DNA of 64,000 nt from Veillonellaceae bacterium DNF00626 (GCA_001553355.1 KQ960876.1:1-64000); one strand, 5' to 3'; shown: positions 1 to 8,430, counted from the stretch's first letter. Notes: generated from the sequence alone by a model not told the origin. Program-made: numbers and translations.

Positions 1-172
1 TTCCTTTGATGTGAATATTTCCACCGGCTTTGATTGTGATATGATCTCCGTTGATAACGGTAGGTGTATAGGAAATATGTGTTTCTTCTGTTTTTCCTTT
101 GGCTTCGTTATAGCCGATAGTGGGCATGAAAACATTATTTTCCCCAAAAGAAATCTTTTGCAAGTAGTACAT
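1..172 (-). CDS. Partial haemagglutinin-repeat (FhaB/CdiA-like) fragment
   Basis: An open frame starts with ATG at 172 behind a GGGAGA ribosome binding site and runs off the left edge after 57 codons. It begins MYYLQKISFGENNVF and continues with residues typical of filamentous haemagglutinin beta-helix repeats (VINGDHITIKAGGNIHIKG). Such repeats form the stalk of TpsA/CdiA exoproteins secreted by two-partner secretion. There is no signal peptide or TPS domain here, so this is an internal piece with its own translation start, lying directly downstream of an immunity-like gene. The first residues resemble those of the ORF at 712-942, suggesting both arose by recombination at the same sequence. 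Family assignment rests on the repeat pattern only, and the rest of the gene lies outside the window. Confidence 0.6.
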   Translation of the reverse strand, partial: MYYLQKISFGENNVFMPTIGYNEAKGKTEETHISYTPTVINGDHITIKAGGNIHIKG

Positions 173-774
173 AAATTTTTCTCCCTTTTCATAATAAGTA
201 TGCCAAATTAGTAAACGTTCACTCGGATAATATCTTCTACAAGAAAATATATTCCAACCATTCCATCTTTGTCCATATATCATTACATCGAATTACTATA
301 TTCCACTTTTTATTATCTCTATCACGACAAAAGTCACAAATAAATTTATCATTATAAACTCGCATTTTTTGATGTTTCTTATTATAACTTGATATATTCC
401 AATTATTCGAAACAAAATAATCATAAACAGCCTCAATAGATAAATCGTCATTTTTATCTATAAAATACATAATGACTACCATCGCTGGCGTTTTATCTAC
501 TGTTTCTACCCATATAACATTTCCATTGAATTTAGTCACAATATCATGTGCTTCACTTATTAAGCATAATTCATGCTGTCGAACTTCTTCCTGATAAACA
601 TTTCCATAAATAATTCCCCCGAAAAAACGAAGAAAAAAGAATATTATCATGATTGTTAATGCCGGATAATAGTAACGCCCATATAATTCTTTTCCCTTCA
701 TCTTCCATTTTTTAATTGCTGAGCGCATTTTTTATGTTTCCCACATAAAATGTATATCCAAATGCACCGGAAAC
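130..774. repeat. Left copy of 770-bp-spaced repeat
   Basis: This segment matches 900-1544 at a constant offset of 770 bp with no indel at the landmarks checked: start codons 172/942, immunity stops 237/1007, immunity starts 728/1498 and tail stops 712/1482. It carries the end of a toxin tail, an immunity-like gene and the ribosome binding site and first codons of the next fragment. Similarity fades at both ends, where the flanks differ completely. Confidence 0.8.
237..728 (-). CDS. Immunity-like membrane protein, copy B
   Basis: A protein of 163 residues with one hydrophobic segment near the N terminus (about residues 20-42) and a polar C-terminal domain of about 115 residues ending WTKMEWLEYIFL. 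It aligns without gaps to the neighbour at 1007-1498, with well over half of the positions identical by eye. Its start codon lies inside the 3' end of the toxin-tail ORF that ends at 712, a 17-nt overlap typical of toxin/immunity gene pairs. No named family is recognised. The immunity role is inferred from size, membrane anchor, position after a TpsA-type C-terminal tail, and duplication beside a second tail. Confidence 0.65.
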   Translation of the reverse strand: MRSAIKKWKMKGKELYGRYYYPALTIMIIFFFLRFFGGIIYGNVYQEEVRQHELCLISEAHDIVTKFNGNVIWVETVDKTPAMVVIMYFIDKNDDLSIEAVYDYFVSNNWNISSYNKKHQKMRVYNDKFICDFCRDRDNKKWNIVIRCNDIWTKMEWLEYIFL

Positions 775-942
775 ATTCACATCAGCACCGGCTTGAAATT
801 CTCCCATCACACTTTCTCGTCCAACTCCAATAGTTCCTCCAACTCCTGCAACTATTGATATAGAGCCGCTCCACCCAGATATTAACTTTTTATAATCAAA
901 AGCATTATTTCCCCAAACAGAAATCTCCTGCAAGTAGTACAT
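712..942 (-). CDS. Orphan toxin C-terminal tail (76 aa)
   Basis: The frame starts at ATG 942, preceded by AAGGGAGAAAAATCT, and ends at 712, overlapping the start of the immunity-like gene at 728. The product has the MYYLQ leader, then a glycine-rich stretch with VAGVGGTIGVGRES and the end GAFGYTFYVGNIKNALSN. Glycine-rich, membrane-inserting-looking C termini of this sort occur at the end of some CdiA/TpsA-type polymorphic toxins. Nothing of the exoprotein body is attached, so this looks like a displaced 'orphan' toxin tail. The frame is open upstream to 1053, but that part overlaps the preceding immunity gene and lacks a good start. Whether the peptide is made or toxic cannot be told from sequence. 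Confidence 0.5.
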   Translation of the reverse strand: MYYLQEISVWGNNAFDYKKLISGWSGSISIVAGVGGTIGVGRESVMGEFQAGADVNVSGAFGYTFYVGNIKNALSN

Positions 943-1544
943 AGATTTTTCTCCCTTTTTATAATAAGTATACCAAATTAATAAACGTTCATTCAGATAA
1001 TATCTTCTACAAGAAAATATATTCCAACCATTCCATCTTTGTCCACACATCATTACTCATAATTACTATACTCCATTTTCCCTTTTCTTTATCATAATTA
1101 CAGTCACAAATGAATTTACTATTATAAGCCCTTATTTCTTTGTGTCTTTTATTATAACTTGATATATTCCAATTATGTGAAACAAAATAATCATAAACGG
1201 ACTCAATAGATAAATTACCATTTTTATCTATAAAATGCATAATAACTGCCATCGCTGGAGTTTTATGAACAGTTGAAACATAACTAACTTCTCCATCCCA
1301 ATTTACTATAGTATTATAAACCTCTTCTATTAAACATGATTCACGTTGTTTTATTTCTTCTCCATAAACATTCCCATAAATAGTTCCACCAACTATACGA
1401 ATAAATAACCAAATTATCATAATAATCAACGCGCTGTAATAATATTTAAAATACACATACTTTATTTTTGCTTTTATTTTTCTAATTAGTAACAGCATCT
1501 TTTATATTCCCCACGTAAAATGTGTATCCAAATGCACCGGAAAA
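900..1544. repeat. Right copy of 770-bp-spaced repeat
   Basis: This is the partner of 130-774, offset by 770 bp. Its right end holds the last 18 codons of another toxin tail (GAFGYTFYVGNIKDAVTN, stop at 1482), with nothing of that frame upstream. Beyond about 1544 the sequence switches to the TpsB-like pseudogene. Confidence 0.8.
1007..1498 (-). CDS. Immunity-like membrane protein, copy A
   Basis: A 163-residue paralogue of the 237-728 product, with a hydrophobic segment at about residues 20-42 (YYYSALIIMIIWLFIRIVGG) and an identical C-terminal end. The start overlaps the remnant toxin-tail frame ending at 1482. Conserved blocks shared by the two copies are KTPAM.VIM.FIDKN, YDYFVS.NWNISSYNK and WTKMEWLEYIFL. 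Both reading frames are intact while the N-terminal 20 residues and scattered positions differ, which fits divergence of specificity between duplicated immunity genes. The function is inferred from context; no family is recognised. Confidence 0.65.
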   Translation of the reverse strand: MLLLIRKIKAKIKYVYFKYYYSALIIMIIWLFIRIVGGTIYGNVYGEEIKQRESCLIEEVYNTIVNWDGEVSYVSTVHKTPAMAVIMHFIDKNGNLSIESVYDYFVSHNWNISSYNKRHKEIRAYNSKFICDCNYDKEKGKWSIVIMSNDVWTKMEWLEYIFL

Positions 1545-1807
1545 ATATCTTTCACCGATATCGGCGGTTTTTCGTCTTTTATCCAACGAAATTCTTTAAC
1601 ATATACAGATAAATTCTCCGGTAATACTTATTTATTTTCCCCTTGTTTTTCTTCTTTAATATCTATGGGCTTTGCCGTAGCAAGAGAGTTTATATATCTT
1701 TGCTATACATATCTCGCCCGTTCAACTTGTTCTCCATCTTCAGCAAAAACAAAAGCAAATGAAAAAAATAGCAAGGTATGCAAAAGGCATAGCGATGCTA
1801 TTTTCAC
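1502..1807 (-). pseudogene. TpsB/ShlB-like secretion partner remnant
   Basis: One frame runs from a GTG at 1807 through a signal peptide (VKIASLCLLHTLLFFSFA, cleavage after VFA), then EDGEQVERARYV, a TAG stop at 1703-1705, further plausible coding residues (SLATAKPIDIKEEKQGENK), a TAA at 1628-1630, and a segment LSVYVKEFRWIKDEKPPIS. It ends at 1502, where it runs into the toxin-tail remnant in another frame. An N-terminal signal peptide, a Glu/Gln-rich linker and a beta-strand block resembling a POTRA domain start are the layout of two-partner secretion transporters. The beta-barrel is missing entirely. The remnant is read as a truncated gene with two nonsense codons; the family call is tentative. 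Confidence 0.5.
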
Positions 1808-2010
1808 AATTATTTCTTTGATAAAATTTCTTTTGCCCTTCTATTCCTTCACGCATAGACAGTCTCCGCAAAATTTATTTTCTCATTTCTAAATTTTATT
1901 CTATTCTACGATTCATCACTTTGCAATATTTATGGATATAGGATAATTTTATTATCATTGATAAACGATATAATCTTTAGATTCTCCTTATTACATTGAA
2001 TTTCACATTC

Positions 2011-2628
2011 CTATATTAGTCCATGCAAGTGATCTGTACTATTTTGAAAATTTAATATGGTACGATCTCCTACATAATGGGTCATACAAGTAATACTTGC
2101 GTTACCAACACTAAAATTCCATGCTCGATCTAAAGGAATATCCAATAATCCACAAATCATGGTTCGTATAGCAGCCCCATGACTGATAATTACATGAGTT
2201 TTGTTTTCCCCTTCGTGAATAAGATTTTCTATGGCCTTCATAGTTCGCTTTTGCAAATCGCCAAAAGATTCTCCCGATGAGACTCTAAGTGTAGCAGGAT
2301 GCCGATACATTTCATCAATCATTCCCGGCCACTTATTTTCTATTTCTTCGAAAGTAAGTCCTTCCCAATCGCCAAAGTTTAATTCTTGAAAGTCTTTCAC
2401 AATCTGCACTTTTTTGTTATGAGGTTTCGCAATAGCCTCCGCTGTTTCTATCGCTCGACTTAAATCACTGGATATAATATTATCAACAGTTATATCTTTT
2501 AATCGCTCTGCCACTAAATTGGCTTGTTGCCTTCCTACCTCGTTAAGTGGAACATCCGTAATTCCTTGATAACGCCCGGAATGATTCCACGTTGTTCGTC
2601 CGTGTCGTATAAAATAAAATGTGATCAT
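2011..2628 (-). CDS. cobC: Alpha-ribazole phosphatase (histidine phosphatase family)
   Basis: A 205-residue member of the histidine phosphatase superfamily. The RHG motif is at residues 8-10 with nucleophile His9, the LNFGDWEG block at 83-90 and the second catalytic histidine in IISHGAA at His150. Members in cobalamin loci remove the 5'-phosphate from alpha-ribazole phosphate or adenosylcobalamin phosphate in nucleotide loop assembly. It is the last gene of the cob operon, and its ATG overlaps the cobD stop by four bases. The superfamily alone cannot separate this from phosphoglycerate-mutase-like enzymes, but the operon position makes CobC the best call. Confidence 0.87.
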   Translation of the reverse strand: MITFYFIRHGRTTWNHSGRYQGITDVPLNEVGRQQANLVAERLKDITVDNIISSDLSRAIETAEAIAKPHNKKVQIVKDFQELNFGDWEGLTFEEIENKWPGMIDEMYRHPATLRVSSGESFGDLQKRTMKAIENLIHEGENKTHVIISHGAAIRTMICGLLDIPLDRAWNFSVGNASITCMTHYVGDRTILNFQNSTDHLHGLI

Positions 2629-3704
2629 TTGTTACATACCTTTCGTAATGCATCTATCAATTGATTATTCTCTGACGTATTTCTTACTGCTACTCTGAAA
2701 TATGTTTCGTCCAATCCTTTATAATTCCCACATTGTCTGATAATTATATGGTAATCATCTAGTTTATCTTGTAACTCTTTTGCTGTTTTATATTTATTTT
2801 GTATTTGGCATAAAATAAAATTAACACTACCGGGATATACTTTTATATTTTCTATTTTTGATAATTCTTGCGTCAACCGCCGTCTTTCTTTGATACAAAA
2901 CTTTATAGAATTTTCTATATAAGTTCTATCTGCTAACGCACTTACCATATATCGTTGCACCGGTCCATTTACATGCCATGGAATCATTAATTTTCTTACG
3001 TTTTTTATTAACTCCGATGAAGCAATAACATATCCAACACGAAGCCCGGGGACTGCAAAAAATTTTGTCAACGAAGAAATAATAATCAAATGTGAATTTT
3101 TCTTACAAGCTTGTCTATATGAATAGGCATCACCCAAAAAATCAACAAAAGATTCATCAATGACTAAATAGGAATTTGTTTCATTCACCCTTTGTAATAA
3201 AGTTTCAAATTCATAGGGCAATAAAATATGTCCATCAGGATTATTAGGATTTCCTACATAAACAAGACTGTTTTGTTCTATTTTACCCCTCCATATTTCT
3301 ATGGGAATTTGAAATTGTTGATTTACCTCAAGCGGTAATTCTTCGATTGGCGTACCATAAGCTTCTGCAGAGAAACGATATTCACTAAATGACGGTGCGG
3401 GAATCAAAACTTTTTTTGGTTGAATAACAGGCAAAAGAGCATACATTAATTCAGTAGCTCCATTTCCTACAAGTATACAAGATGAATCTATCTGATATCT
3501 TAAAGATAAAGCATTTAATAAGTCTTTACATTCTGTATCGGGATACCGCAAAATATCTGTTTCCAGATGAGTGAGCATATGAGATTTACCTACCGGTGAG
3601 AGTCCTAAAGGGTTGATATTAATACTAAAATCTAACATACTATCTCGTATGGATTCAGCGAAATGAAATATTTCACCTCCATGTCTACTTTGCAATGAAG
3701 TCAT
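2625..3704 (-). CDS. cobD: L-threonine-O-3-phosphate decarboxylase
   Basis: A fold-type I PLP enzyme of 359 residues. It makes (R)-1-aminopropan-2-ol O-phosphate, the linker CbiB attaches to adenosylcobyric acid. Visible features are DFSININPLG at 25-34, GNPNNPDG at 151-158, VIDESFVDF at 181-189 and the PLP lysine in SLTKFFAVPGLRVGY (Lys214). The start at 3704 has an AAGGGA site seven bases upstream and overlaps the end of pduX by 20 bases. The histidinol-phosphate aminotransferase relative HisC is the main alternative, but the neighbours pduX, cobS and cobC settle the assignment. Confidence 0.92.
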   Translation of the reverse strand: MTSLQSRHGGEIFHFAESIRDSMLDFSININPLGLSPVGKSHMLTHLETDILRYPDTECKDLLNALSLRYQIDSSCILVGNGATELMYALLPVIQPKKVLIPAPSFSEYRFSAEAYGTPIEELPLEVNQQFQIPIEIWRGKIEQNSLVYVGNPNNPDGHILLPYEFETLLQRVNETNSYLVIDESFVDFLGDAYSYRQACKKNSHLIIISSLTKFFAVPGLRVGYVIASSELIKNVRKLMIPWHVNGPVQRYMVSALADRTYIENSIKFCIKERRRLTQELSKIENIKVYPGSVNFILCQIQNKYKTAKELQDKLDDYHIIIRQCGNYKGLDETYFRVAVRNTSENNQLIDALRKVCNK

Positions 3705-4563
3705 CTATATTTCCCTTTCTGATTTGCATCCCTTCATTTGTAACGGTAACCGAATCTAAATATGTAATAGATGCAATTTTATCCATTTCTTTTTTTATGG
3801 AAAAAATATCATCCTCAATGGATACAATAAGACCTAATACGGTTCCACTATGTGCGCAAATCACTCCTTTTCCCCCCGCTTTTCTCCCAATAGAATAAAA
3901 CTCATCTAATGATTTTTTATAAAGTATTTTTTGATTGGCATAAGCACTCATGGTAGCAGCTTTTCCAATATCTTCTAAAGATTGTTGTTCCATCCCTTGC
4001 AAAAATAGATCAAATGCTTTTTTTATTTCTGTTTCATTTTCTTGTTGTAATTTCAATAAATCGCTGCGTGAATTGAATAATAATGTATCAATTTCTCCCC
4101 CGCAGTCATAAATCAAAATATTCATTATCGGTGCATGTCCTAAACGCCGAATAAGGGTTCCTTCACGATAATCAAATTGCATAATTCCTTCAAAAAATGT
4201 AGCATCACTCGGTTCGATAGAAAGAGCAATTTGTGCTATATCCATATCGGTCAATCGTTTCCCCAACGCAATGGCCGTAGCTTGACACACCGCACTAATA
4301 TCAGCTGTGCTGGATGCCATTCCCTTTCCATAAGGAATCACAGATTGTAACCCTATTGATACATTTCTCCGATAATTAAGACATTCTAATGTCTTTTTTA
4401 CAGCCTCTTGTGCTTTTCCCGGAAGTAATGACTCCGTTGTTTTTTCATTTACCCATGCATAGGAATACCGGTTAATAGGACAAGTAACCATAAAAGAAGT
4501 ACCGTTGCTATATCCTTGAATAAACTCTCCACATGAACCGGGAGATGAAACTATATATGCCAT
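3685..4563 (-). CDS. pduX: L-threonine kinase (PduX-type GHMP kinase)
   Basis: A GHMP kinase of 292 residues with an N-terminal SPGSCGEFIQG block (7-17) and the ATP-binding motif PYGKGMASST at about 77-86. PduX phosphorylates free L-threonine to L-threonine phosphate, the CobD substrate. It overlaps cobS by 13 bases upstream and cobD by 20 bases downstream, so kinase and decarboxylase are translationally linked. Homoserine kinase is a relative, but a separate thrB is present at 16370-17308, which supports the PduX call. The C-terminal GHMP domain is complete. Confidence 0.88.
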   Translation of the reverse strand: MAYIVSSPGSCGEFIQGYSNGTSFMVTCPINRYSYAWVNEKTTESLLPGKAQEAVKKTLECLNYRRNVSIGLQSVIPYGKGMASSTADISAVCQATAIALGKRLTDMDIAQIALSIEPSDATFFEGIMQFDYREGTLIRRLGHAPIMNILIYDCGGEIDTLLFNSRSDLLKLQQENETEIKKAFDLFLQGMEQQSLEDIGKAATMSAYANQKILYKKSLDEFYSIGRKAGGKGVICAHSGTVLGLIVSIEDDIFSIKKEMDKIASITYLDSVTVTNEGMQIRKGNIDDFIAK

Positions 4564-5300
4564 GTGCCACCTTTAGTTAAAATCACAAATAAAAATGCTA
4601 ATACTGCTTCTGTTACTTCTGTTACAAATCCATAAGTATCACCGGTTGTACCCCCAATTTTCCCTACAATCCAATGATTTAGATAGATTCCTAACAAAAT
4701 CGCAACTCCCATCAATATCAAATAGATATACCCAAAAAATAATGCCGGTAATAAAGTTGTGAGAAAAGCGATAAAAACAGCGTGCTTCGATCTATACACT
4801 GCAAAAGATTTCCCAATTCCGTATGGTCTGGCATAAGGATATTCACATATGCTTATCACCAAATTTAATCTGCTAATCGTAGGCATTGCAAAAAGCAATA
4901 AGTACATATCTTTTTCTATAACAGCTAATGATAAACTTTTTAGCAATACTAAAAGCAACATAGCTAATAAGCCAAATGCCCCAATAAGACTATCTTTCAT
5001 AATTTCCAAACATCGTGCTTTCGTTCGACCGGAAAATAATCCATCAGCAGTATCCATTAATCCATCTGCTAAAAGCGCACCTGTCAGAATCAACTCTCCT
5101 GCCACTAAAATAAATCCCGTCAACAGTGGAACGCCTAAAGGTTTCATCAAGAAATAAATAAAGCATAAAATAGCTCCTATAATCCACCCGATAACAGGAA
5201 ACCATGTTACGCTCTTACCAAAATCCTCTTCATTCCACTCCGTCTGTATGCGAAGACGAATACGTGTAAGAAATTGTAAACCAACTAAAAAACTATTCAT
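4551..5300 (-). CDS. cobS: Adenosylcobinamide-GDP ribazoletransferase (cobalamin synthase)
   Basis: An integral membrane protein of 249 residues that joins adenosylcobinamide-GDP with alpha-ribazole (phosphate), the last assembly step of cobalamin. It has the family start (FLVGLQFLTRIRL), the acidic metal-binding stretch ADGLMDTADGLFSG at 78-91, and about six hydrophobic segments. The length is normal for CobS. It begins five bases after the cbiB stop and overlaps pduX. The lower-ligand activating enzyme CobT is not in this window, so the source of alpha-ribazole must be elsewhere. Confidence 0.93.
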   Translation of the reverse strand: MNSFLVGLQFLTRIRLRIQTEWNEEDFGKSVTWFPVIGWIIGAILCFIYFLMKPLGVPLLTGFILVAGELILTGALLADGLMDTADGLFSGRTKARCLEIMKDSLIGAFGLLAMLLLVLLKSLSLAVIEKDMYLLLFAMPTISRLNLVISICEYPYARPYGIGKSFAVYRSKHAVFIAFLTTLLPALFFGYIYLILMGVAILLGIYLNHWIVGKIGGTTGDTYGFVTEVTEAVLAFLFVILTKGGTWHI

Positions 5301-5305
5301 TCATA

Positions 5306-6268
5306 TCACCAGACTAACAAAATGATTGATTCTATAACGACAAAAAGAATCGTTGCTACATACATGAGTTCAATACAGCACTTAATGTGCTTGGCCGTTA
5401 TAATTTCATCAGGTTCTCCCATATACGCACGAAATTCTTTTTCCCCTTGATAATAATTATATCCACCTAATCGGACATGCATAGCACCTGCTACTGTTGC
5501 TTCCGCATATCCCCCATTAGGACTAGGATGCTTCGGCGCATCACGCCAACCGATAGAGATCGCATTTTTCCAATCTAATCGTAATAAAAACGCAGCTATA
5601 ATAAATAAAATATAGGTAATTCTTGCCGGAATATAATTCAACACATCATCAAATCTGGCTGCGACACGTCCAAAGTATAAGTATCGCTCATTTTTATATC
5701 CCAACATAGAATCCATCGTATTTCCTGCTCTATACAGCATCGCCCCTAAAGGCCCAAGGAAAATAAAATAGAATAATGGAGAAATAATCCCATCAGTCGT
5801 GTTTTCTGCAATTGTTTCTATGGTACCACGTGCAATTTCATCTTCTTTTAGTTTGTCGGTATCACGCCCAACTATCCAAGATAAACGCTGCCTAGCAGTT
5901 AATATATCATCATGACGCAATAAATGATATATTTCCATACCATCCCTCGTCAATGAACGTGGTGTAATAGTAAAATATACAATAATAGTACCAACGATAA
6001 AATATAAAATTGTTCCGCCTAACTTCGCTAAAAATAATAGCACCCCAGTAATAACACCAATGGTCAAGAAAACCAAAAGCACTTCTATGAATCCAAAGCT
6101 AATGACTTTATAGTTAGAAATTCTGCTTTTAGGATAAAGATATTTTTCCCAGAAAGAAATTACTTTCCCGATTAATACCACCGGATGCCAATTTGACCTT
6201 GGATCTCCATAAATAGCGTCAACAATAAGTGCCGCTACCGGAATCATAGCATAAATATAAATATCCAA
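5306..6268 (-). CDS. cbiB: Adenosylcobinamide-phosphate synthase
   Basis: A membrane protein of 320 residues matching CbiB (CobD in the aerobic nomenclature), which attaches aminopropanol or its phosphate to adenosylcobyric acid. Recognisable blocks are DAIYGDPRSNWHPVVLIGK near the start, SWIVGRDT, IETIAENTTDGIISPLFY and the RDAPKHPSPNGGYAEA stretch late in the protein. Several transmembrane helices are visible (about 45-70, 70-95, 205-225 and the C-terminal end). The gene directly abuts cobQ, one base separating stop and start regions, which fits a single transcript. Confidence 0.94.
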   Translation of the reverse strand: MDIYIYAMIPVAALIVDAIYGDPRSNWHPVVLIGKVISFWEKYLYPKSRISNYKVISFGFIEVLLVFLTIGVITGVLLFLAKLGGTILYFIVGTIIVYFTITPRSLTRDGMEIYHLLRHDDILTARQRLSWIVGRDTDKLKEDEIARGTIETIAENTTDGIISPLFYFIFLGPLGAMLYRAGNTMDSMLGYKNERYLYFGRVAARFDDVLNYIPARITYILFIIAAFLLRLDWKNAISIGWRDAPKHPSPNGGYAEATVAGAMHVRLGGYNYYQGEKEFRAYMGEPDEIITAKHIKCCIELMYVATILFVVIESIILLVW

Positions 6269-7807
6269 TTATTCCTGCTCCCAAAGTTGATAAAATTTTT
6301 CCATATCAAAATGTTTACGAACAGTATCTGCTAAACGGTCAAACTCAGACTCTTTATATTCCCAATATCTAAATTGTATCGGTAATGCGGCCAAACCTTT
6401 TTTTCTCCGTAGCGCATTAAGAAATGCTCGTCTCAATTCATCATTATCAAATACACCATGGCAATATGTACCAAATACGGTTCCTTCTTGATTGATATAT
6501 CCATCCTGTAAATTAACTTTCCCCTCACTTCGTTGCGTAATATTAAAAATACTTTCCGCCGGAGAGGTAAGAACGGTTTCGCCCATATGGATTTCATAGC
6601 CTTTTAGTTTCTCGCCTGAATAATCCATACCTAAAAATGGTAATTTTTTACAATTAAATTCTACCTGATATGTATTTTTCTCCCCTTGCATTGTCGTAAC
6701 ATAGGGTAATAACCCCAAACCTTCTACTTCATCGTAATGACTTTCTACATGCAAAGGATCTCGAACTTTTTCTCCTAACATTTGATAACCGCCACAAATA
6801 CCTATGACCGGAACCCCTTTTTGTGCCAATTCCTGTATCTCTTTTGCATATCCATTATTTTTTAGATAAAGCAAGTCTTCTGTCGTATTTTTACTTCCCG
6901 GCAAAATAATTACATCCGGATTTCCCAACAAATCACCTTTTTGCACAAATCTAACATTTACATCAGGCTCATGGGTAAACGCATCAAAATCCGTAAAATT
7001 AGAAATTTTAGGCGTCTGTACCACCGCAATATGGATGTCTCTCATCACATGGTCCACAGGCATATCTTGAAGCGATACAGAATCTTCATCATCAATACCC
7101 AATTTATCCAAATATGGAATAACGCCAAATACCGGAACTCCCGTTTTCTCCTTCAAAAACGTTAATGCCGGTTCTAATAAAGTAATATCTCCTCTGAATT
7201 TATTAATAACAAGGCCCTTAACTAAAGCTCGCTCCTCCGGATCCAATAATGCCAATGTACCAACAATTGATGCCAATGCTCCCCCGCGATCAATATCAGC
7301 AATAAGGAATACCGGCGCATTGCATTCTTTGGCAATCCGCATATTCACAATATCATTTTCCTTTAAGTTAACTTCTGCAGGACTGCCGGCTCCTTCAATA
7401 ACAAGAGCATCATAATGTGTTTCCATATAAAGCAAACTTTGTTTCACTGTATCCCATGCTTGCTGACTATATCTATTATGATACTCGGTTGCACTATAAT
7501 TTCCTACAGATTTACCAAGTAGAATAACTTGAGAGCAAGAATTTCCCGTAGGTTTTAGAAGTACAGGATTCATTTGCACAATGGGCTCTTCATGCGCAGC
7601 TTGCGCTTGTGCCACAGTAGAACGTCCTATTTCTCCACCCGAACGAGTTACATAAGAATTTAATGCCATATTTTGCGCCTTGAATGGGGCTGTATGGTAT
7701 CCGTCCTGTGTTAAAATTCGACAAAATGCAGTAGATAATATACTTTTTCCTACATGTGAACTGGTTCCTTGAAACATGACTTTTTTTGCCATTTTAGCCA
7801 TTACCAT
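6269..7807 (-). CDS. cobQ: Cobyric acid synthase
   Basis: A 512-residue glutamine-dependent amidotransferase amidating positions b, d, e and g of adenosylcobyrinic a,c-diamide. The N-terminal dethiobiotin-synthetase-like ATPase shows FQGTSSHVGKS (12-22) and a metal-binding DIDRGG at 171-176. The C-terminal class I glutaminase domain has its nucleophile in GICGGYQMLG (Cys338) and the histidine in TYCHGVFDN. The start at 7807 has GAGGAG four bases upstream and overlaps the end of cobU; an in-frame ATG at 7801 is a second possibility. Its presence means the strain can process cobyrinic acid diamide and not only salvaged cobinamide. Confidence 0.95.
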   Translation of the reverse strand: MVMAKMAKKVMFQGTSSHVGKSILSTAFCRILTQDGYHTAPFKAQNMALNSYVTRSGGEIGRSTVAQAQAAHEEPIVQMNPVLLKPTGNSCSQVILLGKSVGNYSATEYHNRYSQQAWDTVKQSLLYMETHYDALVIEGAGSPAEVNLKENDIVNMRIAKECNAPVFLIADIDRGGALASIVGTLALLDPEERALVKGLVINKFRGDITLLEPALTFLKEKTGVPVFGVIPYLDKLGIDDEDSVSLQDMPVDHVMRDIHIAVVQTPKISNFTDFDAFTHEPDVNVRFVQKGDLLGNPDVIILPGSKNTTEDLLYLKNNGYAKEIQELAQKGVPVIGICGGYQMLGEKVRDPLHVESHYDEVEGLGLLPYVTTMQGEKNTYQVEFNCKKLPFLGMDYSGEKLKGYEIHMGETVLTSPAESIFNITQRSEGKVNLQDGYINQEGTVFGTYCHGVFDNDELRRAFLNALRRKKGLAALPIQFRYWEYKESEFDRLADTVRKHFDMEKFYQLWEQE

Positions 7808-8430
7808 TCAACTCCTCTACTCTTAATTTCAGTAACAATTCCTGCTACTGAAAAATATACAGCATCTGATTTTTTTGCAATATATTGATTAGCAAATCCC
7901 ACTAAATCACGATATGTTCTGCTCATCGTATTAGCCGGCACAATTCCCATTCCCAATTCATCCGACACAAAAATAATATCTTTTTCTGTTCGCTGATCAA
8001 TAGCATCAAACATAAAGTCTAAATCTTTTTGCAATGCCTTCGTTAAAACATCTAAGTCATCTAAATTTAGCGTATCAAAAACTTTCATTTCATAAGAATC
8101 CGGTTTATCTTGCGTTTTATCACCGATATACTTCATTAAAATATTATTCACATACATAGTAATGCAATCAAAAAGAATAATATCCGTTTTATCTAAAATA
8201 TCTGAGATTTGCTCCCTCATTTCTCCCATAATTTCATAAGTCATCCAATCAGATGGTCTTCGTTTTTGGTGCAAAATAACGCGATATTTCATTTCATCAT
8301 CATAAATAGGACTAGTTGCAATATATGCTTTCCGTTTTTTCGTAGACCGTTGCATCAGCTTTTCGGCAAACTCACTTTTCCCACTTCGTGAACCGCCTAA
8401 AATCAATATCATTTTATTTTTCATCGCCAT
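7801..8430 (-). CDS. cobU: Adenosylcobinamide kinase / cobinamide-phosphate guanylyltransferase
   Basis: A bifunctional enzyme of 209 residues that phosphorylates adenosylcobinamide and transfers GMP. The P-loop is GGSRSGKS at 12-19, followed by AYIATSPIYDDEM and the histidine in the HQKRR segment that carries the GMP intermediate in this family. The VSDELGMGIVP block at about 153-163 is typical. It is the first gene of the seven-gene cob operon and is preceded by AGAGGTGG. Near position 90-120 the protein has a slightly longer loop than the enterobacterial form. Confidence 0.94.
   Translation of the reverse strand: MAMKNKMILILGGSRSGKSEFAEKLMQRSTKKRKAYIATSPIYDDEMKYRVILHQKRRPSDWMTYEIMGEMREQISDILDKTDIILFDCITMYVNNILMKYIGDKTQDKPDSYEMKVFDTLNLDDLDVLTKALQKDLDFMFDAIDQRTEKDIIFVSDELGMGIVPANTMSRTYRDLVGFANQYIAKKSDAVYFSVAGIVTEIKSRGVEW

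Noticed and set aside
943-1053. Extended N terminus of the toxin-tail ORF starting at 1053
   Set aside because: It lies out of frame inside the immunity gene, whereas ATG 942 has its own GGGAGA site and matches the leader at 172.
1665-1892. Plus-strand ORF of 75 codons over the TpsB-like remnant
   Set aside because: The minus strand of the same region shows a signal peptide and coding-like residues; the plus-strand product has no ribosome binding site or recognisable features.
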